Part shown: positions 8,455 through 17,313 of the stretch, piece by piece
How the letters are laid out: the number at the start of each line of letters is the position of its first letter
Position numbering within the stretch: the stretch's first letter is position 1
Origin: Hypericibacter adhaerens
GTDB lineage: Bacteria > Pseudomonadota > Alphaproteobacteria > Dongiales > Dongiaceae
DNA length: 64,000 nucleotides
Assembly (NCBI RefSeq): GCF_008728835.1
Contig: NZ_CP042582.1
Span: forward strand, 5,625,001-5,689,000
Direction: 5' to 3'
Program-made: the position numbers and the translations under genes
The notes under the pieces: generated by a model
The model's input: the letters and a program-made list of their open reading frames with translations, nothing else
Told to the model about the DNA's origin: nothing
Databases searched by the model: none

Positions 8455-8814
8455 GTCAATTTGGCTGACCAATCTGCCGGCTGGAGCGTTATAGCCGGCC
8501 GGCCCGTTCGGCGACATCCTGTCGCCCTGGACAACCTCTAGACGTAAGCAACTCTAAATTGCACCCCCTCGATTATGACGATAGGGTTACGTCCAATGTT
8601 GCCAACGAGCAACAGTGTGTCGCGCGCTGGCGCTGTCATCCAAGCTTAATTTGCTCAGCCCGCGCCGGCCCGCGATAACCCTAAAGCGACGTTCACCTCG
8701 GTCCTAACGCCGTTAATGAAGCGGATGGGGCAAATCGGCCGAGGTGGGACGCACAAGATTGAGGGCCCGCCGGCTGTTCTGACGGCCGGTATCAAATCTA
8801 GGGGAAGTATCACG
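8455..8814. other. Intergenic space before porin 6
   Basis: 360 bases without a gene. The TTGACC box and leader hairpin of porins 2-5 are absent. AT-richer stretches around 8540-8600 and 8640-8660 probably contain the porin 6 promoter, but no convincing -35/-10 pair can be assigned. A frame open from 8716 could extend porin 6 by 33 residues, but this would place residues before the signal peptide, so it is not used. Confidence 0.5.
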
Positions 8815-9948
8815 ATGAAGAAGATTCTGCTCGGCTCGACAGCCATGGTCGCAGCCGCTTCGCTCACCAGCGTCGCCCACGCGGCGCAGGGCATCCAACT
8901 CGGCCTCGGCGGCTACTATCAGGGCGCGGCTGGCTTGATTCTGAGCCAGGACGACGACACCGGCGAACCGGGCAACCACACCCGCAACGTCGTCTTCCGC
9001 CAGGACGTCGAAGTTCACTTCAAGGGCGAGACCACGCTCGACAACGGCCTCACCGTCGGCGCCCGCATCGAGATGGAAGGCCAGCAGTCCGACGACCAGA
9101 TCGACGAGGTCTGGGCCTATTTCAAGGGCGGCTGGGGCCAGGTCCGCTTCGGCGACGACGACGAAGCCTACGAACAGCTCGGCTACCTGATCCCGTCGGC
9201 CTCGAACGGCCTGTTCGGCGTGGACTCGCCGCATATCGAGTTCGCGAACAGCAAGGTCGGCGGCGCGTCGGCCCTTCAGACGAACACCACCGTCATGAAG
9301 CTGACCGGCGACGCCACGAAGATCCTCTATTTCAGCCCGACCTTCGCGGGCTTCAACTTCGCGGTGTCCTTCGCGCCGGATCGCCGCGGTGAGGACACCT
9401 ACTCCTACTGGTCGGGTCCGGGCGGCACCACCTCCTCGCAGGATACCGGCCAGATCCAGAACGTGTTCGCCGCCGCGTTGAACTTCACCCATGACTTCAA
9501 CGGCACGAAGCTGGTTGCCGGTGTCGGCGCCGGTGAAGGTCAGTGGGAAAACACCCTGGGCGGCCAGGACGACACCAGCTGGACCGTGCGCGGCCACCTG
9601 ATCGTCAGCTTCTCGGGCTTCACCATCGGTGGCGCCGGCTCCTACCAGGCCAACTATCGCAACACGACCGCCACGGACGATGTTGACAAGTGGGTCGCGG
9701 GCGGCGGTGTCACCTACAACTGGGACGCCTGGACCGTCGGTCTCGCCTACTCTCACGGCAGCTACGAGTTCGCGTCCGAGGACAATGTCGACACGCTCGA
9801 TATCGTCGAGTTCACCGGCCGCTACGATCTCGCTCCGGGCATCGACCTGGAGGCGATGGCTGGCTATCACCAGTACATCAACGATGCGAATTCCGATGGC
9901 GACGACCACACCTGGGAAATGGGTGTGGGCTTCAATATCGGCTTCTGA
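8815..9948 (+). CDS. Outer membrane porin, paralogue 6 of 6
   Basis: 377 aa from the ATG at 8815, which follows TAGGGGAAGTATCACG and gives a proper signal peptide (MKKILLGSTAMVAAASLTSVAHA, cleaved before AQGIQLGLGGYY). An upstream in-frame ATG at 8716 would bury the signal peptide. It keeps the barrel motifs and terminal Phe (FNIGF). It is the most divergent of the later copies: ANSKVGGASALQTNTTVMKL replaces the NNHGGFTNG segment, and TSSQDTGQIQN and YRNTTATDDVDKW are unique. It also lacks the common leader and terminator, so it is probably an older duplicate under different control. Confidence 0.95.
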   Translation: MKKILLGSTAMVAAASLTSVAHAAQGIQLGLGGYYQGAAGLILSQDDDTGEPGNHTRNVVFRQDVEVHFKGETTLDNGLTVGARIEMEGQQSDDQIDEVWAYFKGGWGQVRFGDDDEAYEQLGYLIPSASNGLFGVDSPHIEFANSKVGGASALQTNTTVMKLTGDATKILYFSPTFAGFNFAVSFAPDRRGEDTYSYWSGPGGTTSSQDTGQIQNVFAAALNFTHDFNGTKLVAGVGAGEGQWENTLGGQDDTSWTVRGHLIVSFSGFTIGGAGSYQANYRNTTATDDVDKWVAGGGVTYNWDAWTVGLAYSHGSYEFASEDNVDTLDIVEFTGRYDLAPGIDLEAMAGYHQYINDANSDGDDHTWEMGVGFNIGF

Positions 9949-10090
9949 TCGAACGACCGATCTCTCGGATCGGCGGGCCTGGGGGGTCACCCCCTGGGTC
10001 CGCCGCCGACAAGGGCGTGACGTGCGACGTTCGTTGCGCGGCTCTGTCGCGGCACCTGGGCGATCGACAGTCGGGGGTACCGCGATCTTG

Positions 10091-10130
10091 GGGGAGCCAT
10101 CGGCCGGGGGGCCGGTGGCTCCCCTTCGTT
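10091..10130 (+). terminator. Strong terminator hairpin after porin 6
   Basis: 15-bp stem GGGGAGCCATCGGCC / GGCCGGTGGCTCCCC (one G-U pair) around a GGGG loop, followed by TTCGTTT. It differs from the terminator family of porins 2-5. Confidence 0.85.
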
Positions 10131-10217
10131 TGGGCGCCATGCTATGAAGCGCCCGGACGGCGGCACCGGCCCGCTCGCCGCCGATATTCCCCTTCAGGGC
10201 CGCCCGTGAGTACCGCC

Positions 10218-10907
10218 ATGACCGAGGCGCCCGCCTTGTCCATTGCTTCGCGCCTCGAGCAGATCCAGGCCCGAATCACCGCCGCCGCCAAGGCGGCCTC
10301 GCGACCCGCGGCCGGCGTCCATCTGGTCGCCGTCAGCAAGACCCATGACGCCGAGGCCTGCCTCGAGGCCCTGGCGGCCGGGCAGCGGCTTTTCGGCGAG
10401 AACCGGGTGCAGGAGGCCCAGGGCAAATGGCCGGCGCTGCGCCACCGCTATCCCGGGCTCGAGCTGCATCTGATCGGACCGCTGCAGACCAACAAGGTCG
10501 CCGACGCCGTGGCGCTCTTCGATGTCATCGAAACGCTCGACCGCGAGAAGCTCGCCCGCGCCCTCGTCGCCGAACGTGACAAGGGCCGGCGGTTGCCCCG
10601 GCTCTATATCCAGGTCAATACCGGCGCGGAGGAGCAGAAGGCCGGCATCCTGCCGGAAGCGGCACCCGCCTTCATCGCGCTGTGCCGCGACGAGCTGGCC
10701 CTGCCGGTCGAAGGCCTCATGTGCATTCCGCCGGTCGATGAAGAGCCGGCGCCGCATTTCGCGCTGCTGGCTCAGCTTGCGCGCCAGCACGGGCTTCCGG
10801 CGATCAGCATGGGGATGAGCGGCGATTTCGAGATCGCCATCCGTTTCGGCGCGACCCATGTCCGCGTCGGCACGGCGATCTTCGGGGAGCGCCCGCGCGC
10901 GGCGTGA
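10218..10907 (+). CDS. Pyridoxal-phosphate homeostasis protein, YggS/PROSC family
   Basis: 229 aa, the usual size for the family. A single TIM-barrel (alanine racemase N-like) domain that binds PLP on a conserved Lys, seen in HLVAVSKTHDAEA (around residue 42). Other family landmarks are FGENRVQEAQGKW, HLIGPLQTNK, QVNTGAEEQKAG, GLMCIPP and ISMGMSGDFEIAIRFGATHVRVGTAIFG. These proteins buffer free PLP in the cytoplasm and have no known enzymatic turnover. ATG at 10218 is used. An in-frame GTG at 10206 is possible. It stands alone between the porin array and a convergent gene. Confidence 0.93.
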   Translation: MTEAPALSIASRLEQIQARITAAAKAASRPAAGVHLVAVSKTHDAEACLEALAAGQRLFGENRVQEAQGKWPALRHRYPGLELHLIGPLQTNKVADAVALFDVIETLDREKLARALVAERDKGRRLPRLYIQVNTGAEEQKAGILPEAAPAFIALCRDELALPVEGLMCIPPVDEEPAPHFALLAQLARQHGLPAISMGMSGDFEIAIRFGATHVRVGTAIFGERPRAA

Positions 10908-11108
10908 GCGCTGCCCTGCCGCGGACGGCGAGCGATCAGTTCAGGAGGGATGGCGCCGGCGAGGCGGGCGGACGCGGGGCGACGATCCCCGTCGCCAGGG
11001 AAGCCCGCAAGGCGCTGCGCCGCGTGCCGACCCGGCGCCGGCCGGCGAGCCGGGAACGCGAGCTCGCGCGCAAGCGAATCCTGGTGCGATGGATCACGAG
11101 TGTCCCCC

Positions 11109-12323
11109 TCAGCTCTGGAAGTCGAGTCCCGGCACGGGGACCGCTTCCCGACTGCGTTCCTGCATCATCTTGCGATAGCTGTCGAGTGCCCGCGACATCG
11201 CGGCCGGCACATTCGCGGTATCGACCGGCTTCAGGTTGGCGGGCCCCAGCGAGCGCCCCAGGCCCTGCGTGTCGATCGGCGCCGGATTGCGGACGGTGAA
11301 GCCGGCCGGTAAGGGCGGCGGCAGCGGCTTCAGGGTGCGCGCCGGTTGCAAGGCCGGGTCGGCGGCGGCGGCGGCGCTCGGCGCCTCGGTCACGCGTGCG
11401 CTCGCGGCCGCGGTCTGCGGCAGCACCACCGGCAACGAGTCCGTCACGCTGCCGGCGCCGATCACCTGAGGCTGGGCCGAGCTGGCCGGCTGGGCCGTGG
11501 CGGCGGGCGGCAAGGCCGCATCGGCGGGCGCCCGGGCCGCATTGGGCGCTTGCGACAGGGTCTCGACCAGTCCCTCGGGAATCTCCTGCAAGGCGTCGGG
11601 CGCCGAGGCCTCGATCGCGGCGCTGGCCATCCCGGCACCGCGGCTTGCGGGCATGCCGGCATCGCTTGTCGGCGCCTGCGCGATCTCGGTCGCGGCCGGT
11701 GCGGCGGTTTCCGTGCTCGCCAGGTCGGGGGCCGCGGCTGTGTCGGCCGGGGCATCGGCAAAGGGCGAGGGGCCCAGCAGCGCCACCATCACCTGTTGAT
11801 CGGCAGCGCCGCCGGTGACGGCATCGAGCATGAGCGTGCCCGCGGCGGAGGCGAGCCCGACAACGCCGCCATAGAGCGCGCCGCCCGCGAGCTCGGAGGC
11901 CGGCGAGATCGTGTCGCCCGTGAGCCATCGATAGACGCTGCTGACGACCGGGATGTGCTGCAGCGGATTGATGACGTCGACCACGTCGTCGATGGTGAAG
12001 CCGTCATCGCCAAACGGATGGAAATCCTTGCTGTCGGCCTGCGGCTTCCAATCGCGCCGCGTGAAGGCGACGGTGCGCTCATGCGGATCCATGAAGCTGG
12101 GATCGGGACCGCCCTGCTCGTCGGATGCGGTCGCGTCGGCGGCCGGCGTCCCGGCCGCCGTCGTCATCGCGGCGGGATCGGCGGCGGGCGGGCTGCCGGC
12201 GGATGCCGCCGCCAAGGTCGCAGCGAAGCCGCCCGTTCCCGTCGCGGCCGGCTTCGTCGTGCTGCCGTAGCGCGGGTGGACGGGGGTCTGGAGTCGGAAT
12301 GGAGAGTCGAGCTCGACCGGCAT
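11109..12323 (-). CDS. Alphaproteobacterial hypothetical protein with an INPLQHIPVV core
   Basis: 404 aa. Residues 1-75 and 190-340 are Ala/Pro/Thr-rich and probably disordered. Residues about 103-180 form a compact conserved-looking core (DDGFTIDDVVDVINPLQ, then HIPVVSSVYRWLTGDTIS, then a Gly/Ala-rich hydrophobic stretch ALYGGVVGLASAAGTLML that could be one or two membrane segments). I recall this core from uncharacterised alphaproteobacterial proteins with no assigned function. The C-terminus has a short basic helix (YRKMMQERSREAV). No signal peptide. Reading frame choice rests on this core, since a different frame of similar length overlaps on the same strand. Confidence 0.7.
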   Translation of the reverse strand: MPVELDSPFRLQTPVHPRYGSTTKPAATGTGGFAATLAAASAGSPPAADPAAMTTAAGTPAADATASDEQGGPDPSFMDPHERTVAFTRRDWKPQADSKDFHPFGDDGFTIDDVVDVINPLQHIPVVSSVYRWLTGDTISPASELAGGALYGGVVGLASAAGTLMLDAVTGGAADQQVMVALLGPSPFADAPADTAAAPDLASTETAAPAATEIAQAPTSDAGMPASRGAGMASAAIEASAPDALQEIPEGLVETLSQAPNAARAPADAALPPAATAQPASSAQPQVIGAGSVTDSLPVVLPQTAAASARVTEAPSAAAAADPALQPARTLKPLPPPLPAGFTVRNPAPIDTQGLGRSLGPANLKPVDTANVPAAMSRALDSYRKMMQERSREAVPVPGLDFQS

Positions 12324-12545
12324 GAAGGGGCCCTTTGGGCTCCTTCAATGCAGGATCGATGCCAGGCCGATCGGCGTCGCCGGCCTCACGGGACCGATTT
12401 CGAAACGCGCCTTTTCAACGGGTTGCCTGTCCTGCCGCCAGGCCCGGGCGGGAATTCCGGCACCGGCCGCCGCAACCCTGGGCAAATATTGCCGCGTGCA
12501 GAGCAGGGCGCATCGGCCCGACCCCGCGGGCCGATGCCGGCCGCG

Positions 12546-13724
12546 CTAGAACATGTGGCCGAACTTGCGGGCCTTGGTGGTGAGGTAGTCGCGATTGAAG
12601 CGGTTGGCGGGGATCACCAGCGGCACGCGCTCGGCCACCGCGATCCCGAGGCGCTCGAGGCCCGCGACCTTGTCCGGGTTGTTGGTCATCAGCCGGACGG
12701 TCTTGAAGCCCAGGCGGCGCAGCATCTCGGCCGCCGCGAGATAAATCCGCTCGTCGGCCTCGAATCCCAACTGCTCGTTGGCGTCGGCCGTATCCGCGCC
12801 CTGGTCCTGCAACCGGTAGGCGCGCAGCTTGTTCACCAGCCCGATGCCACGGCCTTCCTGGGCGAGATAGAGCAGGATGCCGCCGCCCTGGCGCTCGATC
12901 TCGGCGATGGCACCGCGCAGCTGCTCGCCGCAATCGCAGCGCAGCGAGCCCAGCAGATCGCCGGTGAAACATTCGGAATGAAGCCGGGCCAGGGCCGGCT
13001 TGGCGGGGTCGGGCTGGCCGATGATGATGGCGAGATGCTCGGTCGAGCCGTCGCTGGGCCGGAAGGCCACGATGCGCGCATCCTCGGCTCCTTCCATTGG
13101 CACGCGCGCCTCGCCCACCGGCTGCAGCGTGACGGCGGCCGTGGTCTCGTAGGCGGCCACGTCCCCGGCCCAGACCGCCAGGATCCCTTCGGCTGCGGCC
13201 ATGCGCAGATGCTCCTCGGCGCTGCGCGGGGGCAGGGCGGACACCACGGCCGCGGGCAGCAGGCGCGCGAGCTTGGCCAGATGGATCGAGGCGGCCGCCA
13301 GCTCGTCCGGGAAGGGCGGTGGCGGCAGGTCCGGCGCCAAAGCCGCCGTCACCGCGGTCGGATCGGCCAGACGAAGCACGGCTTCGGCATCCGCGCCCGC
13401 CGGCAGGCTGACCAGGAAGGGCCGCTCGTTCGGCGCTTCGAGATTGGCCGGGGTCGGCACCCCTTGGCTCGCGGCCAGGCCCAGCACGGCGGCGCGCCGT
13501 CCGGTCAGGACCAGCAGCGCCGGCCCCGCCTGGCGCAACCGACGCAAGCCCGCGAGGGCCACGGTCTCGGCCGCGGCCGCGAGGCAGGCCGCCTGGGGTC
13601 CCAGGATGAGCACCGGCTGCCCGCGGCGAAACTCCGTGGTGGCGCGATCGACGGCGATCGCCGCGGCGGCCGACAATTCGGACGCCGCCGCGTTCCGGCT
13701 CTGGTCAAGGACGGGTTCGGTCAT
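12546..13724 (-). CDS. ribA: GTP cyclohydrolase II with a degenerate N-terminal domain
   Basis: Opens the imidazole ring of GTP to give 2,5-diamino-6-ribosylamino-pyrimidinone phosphate, the first step of riboflavin synthesis. 392 aa. The C-terminal half (about 200-392) is a complete GCH II domain: zinc ligands Cys252, Cys263, Cys265 in HSECFTGDLLGSLRCDCGEQ, the EGRGIGL loop near 290, LGFEADERIY, and MTNNPDK. The N-terminal 190 residues occupy the place of the RibB (DHBP synthase) domain in RibBA fusions, but I cannot find the DHBP acidic loop, so it is probably a non-catalytic relic. Stand-alone gene. A hairpin CATCGGCCC/GGGCCGATG lies just after the stop (12511-12536) without a T-run. Confidence 0.93.
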   Translation of the reverse strand: MTEPVLDQSRNAAASELSAAAAIAVDRATTEFRRGQPVLILGPQAACLAAAAETVALAGLRRLRQAGPALLVLTGRRAAVLGLAASQGVPTPANLEAPNERPFLVSLPAGADAEAVLRLADPTAVTAALAPDLPPPPFPDELAAASIHLAKLARLLPAAVVSALPPRSAEEHLRMAAAEGILAVWAGDVAAYETTAAVTLQPVGEARVPMEGAEDARIVAFRPSDGSTEHLAIIIGQPDPAKPALARLHSECFTGDLLGSLRCDCGEQLRGAIAEIERQGGGILLYLAQEGRGIGLVNKLRAYRLQDQGADTADANEQLGFEADERIYLAAAEMLRRLGFKTVRLMTNNPDKVAGLERLGIAVAERVPLVIPANRFNRDYLTTKARKFGHMF

Positions 13725-14131
13725 GAACTCAACTCTAGCAGGCGCCCCCGCGAAAGGCCGCCGAAGGAAAGCTTTCGATCCGGATTAGGGCCGGCATTAG
13801 GCCGCCCTGGGGCCTCGGGGTCAAGGCGGCGCGGTGTCCGCTGGCAGATTCGAATAAACCTCGTCAAATCAATTGTCTGTAATCAGCCCGGCCGGCTCTC
13901 GCCAGCCCGGGCCGGCTTGCGGGGACGGGCCCGGCGGTGATATTGAGCGCCCGGGTCGCGGGGCAACCGGGAGCGAAACGGGGACAAACGCGCCGCTGCC
14001 CGACTTGAGAGGGAGGCCCGTCTCCCGTTTACTGGCGCAGGATCGAGGTCGGGATCCGGTCGGGGGCTGGGCACCGGCGATCGAGACCCGCGGGCGCGGC
14101 GCGTCGCTGCGGCCCGGGTTCCAAGGCAGGG
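13725..14131. other. Divergent region between ribA and a response regulator
   Basis: About 400 bases without a supported gene, holding both promoters. AT-rich CGAATAAACCTCGTCAAATC near 13850 is the likeliest promoter area. No FMN-riboswitch-like conserved block is recognisable upstream of ribA. Confidence 0.5.
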
Positions 14132-14839
14132 GTGGATTCGAAAGACATCATGAAGCCGCGGCGTAAAATTCTCCTGGTGGATGACGACGAGGCGCTGCGC
14201 CGCTCGCTCAGCGAGCAGCTGACGCTGCATGAGGAGTTCGACATCGTCGAGGCGGGCGCCGCCGATGCCGCTCTCAAATCCAGCAAGGAGGACAGCTTCG
14301 ATCTCGTGCTCCTCGATGTCGGCCTGCCCGACATGGACGGGCGCGAGCTCTGCCGCCTGATGCGCCGCGCCGGCGTCAAATCCCCGGTCATCATGCTCAC
14401 CGGCGCGGACAGCGATGCCGATACCATCCTGGGGCTCGAATCCGGCGCCAACGACTATGTGACCAAGCCCTTCAAGCTGGCGGTTCTGCTCGCACGCATT
14501 CGCGCGCAGCTGCGCCAGCACGAGCAGAGCGAGAATGCGAGCTTCGCGATCGGGCCCTATCTCTTCCGGCCCGCCTCGAAGCTGCTGCTCAACGAGGCCA
14601 CCGGCAAGAAGATCCGCCTCACCGAGAAAGAGACCTCGATCCTGCGCTATCTCTACCGCGCGGGCGAGCAGCCGGTCAGCCGCGAGACGCTCTTGGGCGA
14701 GGTCTGGGGCTACAATGCCGGCGTCACCACCCATACGCTCGAGACGCATGTCTATCGCCTGCGCCAGAAGATCGAGAAGAATCCCTCGCAGGCCGAGCTC
14801 CTGATCACCGAGCCCGGCGGCTATCGCCTGGTGCCCTGA
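14132..14839 (+). CDS. OmpR/PhoB-family response regulator (orphan)
   Basis: 235 aa. N-terminal receiver domain (8-125) with acidic pocket DDD near 17-19, phospho-acceptor Asp62 (LLDVGLPD), Thr90 (MLTGA) and Lys112 (VTKPF). C-terminal winged-helix DNA-binding domain (135-235) with RLTEKETSILRYLY, the transactivation-loop/recognition-helix region SRETLLGEVWGY...THTLETHVYRLRQKIE, and the terminal beta hairpin ITEPGGYRLVP. No histidine kinase is adjacent. A GTG start at 14132 follows AAGGCAGG; an ATG at 14150 is an equally plausible start. Its 3' end overlaps the convergent MFS gene by 19 bases. Confidence 0.92.
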   Translation: MDSKDIMKPRRKILLVDDDEALRRSLSEQLTLHEEFDIVEAGAADAALKSSKEDSFDLVLLDVGLPDMDGRELCRLMRRAGVKSPVIMLTGADSDADTILGLESGANDYVTKPFKLAVLLARIRAQLRQHEQSENASFAIGPYLFRPASKLLLNEATGKKIRLTEKETSILRYLYRAGEQPVSRETLLGEVWGYNAGVTTHTLETHVYRLRQKIEKNPSQAELLITEPGGYRLVP

Positions 14840-16056
14840 AGGACGGTCCTGCGCCGGCCGTCGAGATAGAGCAGCAGCGCGCCCAAGGTCGCGATGCTGG
14901 TGACGATGGCGAGGATCGGCGAGACCGCATCCCAGCCGCCATGGCCTTGCTGCAGCAGCGCCAGCAGGATCGGGCCCAGCAGCACGCCGACATTCCGGCC
15001 GGTCATGATGATGGCGAAGGCGTGGGGGCCGGCGACGCGCCCGAGCACGGCGCCGGGCAGCGCGAAGAGGCAGGTGGGCGTGACCCCGGCCCCGATGCCG
15101 TAGAAGACCAGCAGCGCGATGCCGGCCTCGTCCGAGCGCGCCAGCGGCGTCAGCCACCAGTTGATGGCCTGCGAGGCGACCCCGATCAGCAGCAACAGCG
15201 TGACGCCCATGCCGCGGCGCAGGATCTCGCCGGTGATGACGTTGAAGCCCATCAGCACCACCACCGGCAGCAGATAGCCGAACACGGCGGCGACCGGTCC
15301 CAGCGAGCGCGCCTCGACCAGATATTGCGGCAGCCAGGTCATGTAGGCGTAATACTGGCCCGACCAGAGCAGGAAGATTCCGGCGCCGATCAGAAGCCCG
15401 CGGCGCTCGTGCGAAGAGAGCGGGGGCTCGACCATGCCGCGCCCGGTCTGGCCATGCCCGAAGGCGTGACGGCGGTCGAGGGCGGCGCCCCACAGCCAGA
15501 GCAGGCCGGTCACGGCGATGCCGCCATACCAGAGCCATTGCCAGTGATCCGCGCGCAGCGCCAGCGGGGCGCCGAGCCCGGCCGCGATCTGCCCGATGGG
15601 GATCCAGGCCGACGCCAGCGCCATGGCGAAATGACGATGGCGGGCGCTGGCGCAGCGGCCAGCGATGGCGGGTCCCAGAATGGCGCCGATCGCGAAGGAG
15701 AAGCCTTCGAGGGCGCGGCCCGCCAGCATCAGCCAGCCCTGCGCCGGCAGCAGGAGCGAGAGCAGGTTGCCGGCGATCATGACGAGGGCGGCGATGGTGA
15801 TGCCGCGGAGCGCCCCGTGACGTGCCAGCCAGCGGCCGGCCGGAACGGAAAAGAGCAGCCCCGCCACCGCATAGACCGACATGAAGCTGCCGGCGAGCAT
15901 GCGGTCATAGCCATAGCGCTCGAGCAGCATCGGCAGCACGGGCGGCAGCTTGAACTGCTGGTAGGCGACGAGCGAGGCGAAAGCGACGCCGAACACGACG
16001 CCGGCCCAGTCCGTATCGCTGCGGGAATCGCGCCGGACCGCTTCTGTGGCATTCAC
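14821..16056 (-). CDS. Major facilitator superfamily transporter
   Basis: 411 aa from a GTG at 16056, which has AGGAAG 9 bases upstream. The frame stays open to an ATG at 16176, but that extension is polar and lacks a ribosome site. About 12 hydrophobic segments in two sets of six separated by a polar loop (DRRHAFGHGQTGRG...SSHERRG). The loop between TM2 and TM3 has the GRWLARHGALRG form of MFS motif A. The substrate is unknown; the overall look is that of a cyanate/sugar-type MFS permease, which is only an impression. Inner membrane. Confidence 0.85.
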   Translation of the reverse strand: MNATEAVRRDSRSDTDWAGVVFGVAFASLVAYQQFKLPPVLPMLLERYGYDRMLAGSFMSVYAVAGLLFSVPAGRWLARHGALRGITIAALVMIAGNLLSLLLPAQGWLMLAGRALEGFSFAIGAILGPAIAGRCASARHRHFAMALASAWIPIGQIAAGLGAPLALRADHWQWLWYGGIAVTGLLWLWGAALDRRHAFGHGQTGRGMVEPPLSSHERRGLLIGAGIFLLWSGQYYAYMTWLPQYLVEARSLGPVAAVFGYLLPVVVLMGFNVITGEILRRGMGVTLLLLIGVASQAINWWLTPLARSDEAGIALLVFYGIGAGVTPTCLFALPGAVLGRVAGPHAFAIIMTGRNVGVLLGPILLALLQQGHGGWDAVSPILAIVTSIATLGALLLYLDGRRRTVLQGTRR

Positions 16057-16316
16057 GGGTGACGGCTTCCTCTGGTCGGGCCGGAACGGGACAAGAGGCC
16101 GGCGCGGCGCCCGATCGGCGAGAGCAAAGTCGGGATTGACGGGGGAGCCATAGCCGCCCTCGCCGGTCCGAGGCAAGAGCCCCCGGAGCCGGGCACCGGG
16201 CCAACCGCCGCTTAACCATGCGGCCAGTGTTGCTTTCTCGGTTTCCGGCTTGAGCGCTGTCGGGCTTTCTGGTTGGTTGACGGGGGCGGCGGCAATGGCG
16301 CGTGGAGGTGGGCAAG

Positions 16317-17150
16317 GTGGCCCAAGCCGAAGATTTCTACGTCAGGTTCTGGGGGGTCCGGGGGAGCATCGCCTGCGCTGGCCACGAATTCGAACGCTAT
16401 GGCGGCAACACCTCCTGCGTCGAGATTCGTTGCGGCAAGCATATCCTCGTCTTTGACGGCGGCACCGGCATCCGCGCGCTCGGTGCCGCCTTGAAGCCCG
16501 AGGAGCCGGTCGATCTCGACCTGTTCCTGTCGCACAGCCATTTCGACCATATCGTCGGCATTCCCTTCTTCGGCTCGCTCTTCAACGCGCAGAACAAGGT
16601 CCGGCTGTGGGCGGGCCATCTTCTGCCCGACCGCACGCTGAAGGATGTGATGGGGAAGATGATGGCGGCGCCGCTCTTTCCGGTGCCGCCGGAGATCTTC
16701 GCCGCGCAGACCAGCTTCCTCGATTTCCGCGCCGGCGAGAGCTTCGAGCCACGCGCCGGCGTCCGGCTCGCGACCGCCTCCCTCAATCATCCCAATCACG
16801 CGACCGGCTACCGCGTCGAGTTCGACGGGCACTCGATCTGCTACGTCACCGATACGGAGCATAAGAAGGAGGGTCCGGATCAGGGCATCCTCAAGCTGAT
16901 CCGCGACGCCGACATCGTGATCTACGATTCCACCTACACCGACGAGGAATATCCGCGCTTCGCCGGCTGGGGCCATTCCACCTGGCAAGAGGGTGTGCGC
17001 CTCGCCGAAGCCGCGAACGCCAAGCGGCTGGTGATCTTCCACCACGATCCCAGCCATGACGACACGATCATGGACCGGATCGCCGAGGCGGCGGAGAAGA
17101 TGCGCCCCGGCACGGTGGTCGCACGCGAAGGCCTGACGCTCCGGCCGTGA
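16317..17150 (+). CDS. Metallo-beta-lactamase-fold hydrolase
   Basis: 277 aa from GTG 16317, chosen because GGAGG lies 8 bases upstream; in-frame GTGs at 16302 and 16308 would overlap that ribosome site. The MBL core shows FWGVRGSIACAG (typical first strand), the two-metal motif HSHFDH, SLNHPNHATGYRVE, YVTDTEH, the loop IYDSTYTDEEY and HHDPSHDD. The pattern is that of the Lactamase_B_2 / cyclic-phosphodiesterase-like group, in which members act on phosphodiesters. The true substrate is not determined. Divergent from the MFS gene. Confidence 0.88.
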   Translation: MAQAEDFYVRFWGVRGSIACAGHEFERYGGNTSCVEIRCGKHILVFDGGTGIRALGAALKPEEPVDLDLFLSHSHFDHIVGIPFFGSLFNAQNKVRLWAGHLLPDRTLKDVMGKMMAAPLFPVPPEIFAAQTSFLDFRAGESFEPRAGVRLATASLNHPNHATGYRVEFDGHSICYVTDTEHKKEGPDQGILKLIRDADIVIYDSTYTDEEYPRFAGWGHSTWQEGVRLAEAANAKRLVIFHHDPSHDDTIMDRIAEAAEKMRPGTVVAREGLTLRP

Positions 17151-17172
17151 ACTTCGTGATTGCAGAAGGTGC

Positions 17173-17309
17173 CTCGTCTCTTTCCCCTCCCTCCTCGAGG
17201 GGGAGGGCCGGGAGGGGACTGACGCGGTCGTCGCAACAAAGACCTTGCAGCGCTTCTCCCATCGAGACTTCCCCCTCCCCAACCCTCCCCCGCAAGGGGG
17301 GAGGGGATG
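17173..17309. repeat. Composite C/G-rich palindromic repeat, copy 1
   Basis: Two arms of the type CCCCTCCC...GGGAGGGG in opposite polarity (17182-17219 and 17269-17306), separated by about 50 bases ending ATCGAGACTTCCCCCTCCC. The same arrangement occurs at 49357-49487 with ATCGAGTCTTCCCCCTCCC, and a longer version at 50972-51178. The right arm supplies the ribosome site of the following gene. Confidence 0.75.
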
Positions 17310-17313
17310 GGCG

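Noticed and set aside
8716-8814. N-terminal extension of porin 6
   Set aside because: It would put 33 residues in front of a normal signal peptide; the ATG at 8815 has a better ribosome site and matches its paralogues.
10936-11928. A 330-codon minus-strand frame
   Set aside because: Overlaps the better hypothetical gene at 11109-12323 in another frame; its product is Arg/Gly-rich with no conserved core.
13725-13900. FMN riboswitch upstream of ribA
   Set aside because: I could not find the conserved RFN-element blocks in the leader region.
11346-13940. An 864-codon open frame on the + strand
   Set aside because: Antisense to ribA and the hypothetical gene; Gly/Arg-rich low-complexity product with no ribosome site or family motif.
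17245-17313. N-terminal extension of the methyltransferase
   Set aside because: It would translate the C/G-rich repeat (PLPNPPPQGGRG), a known type of false start.
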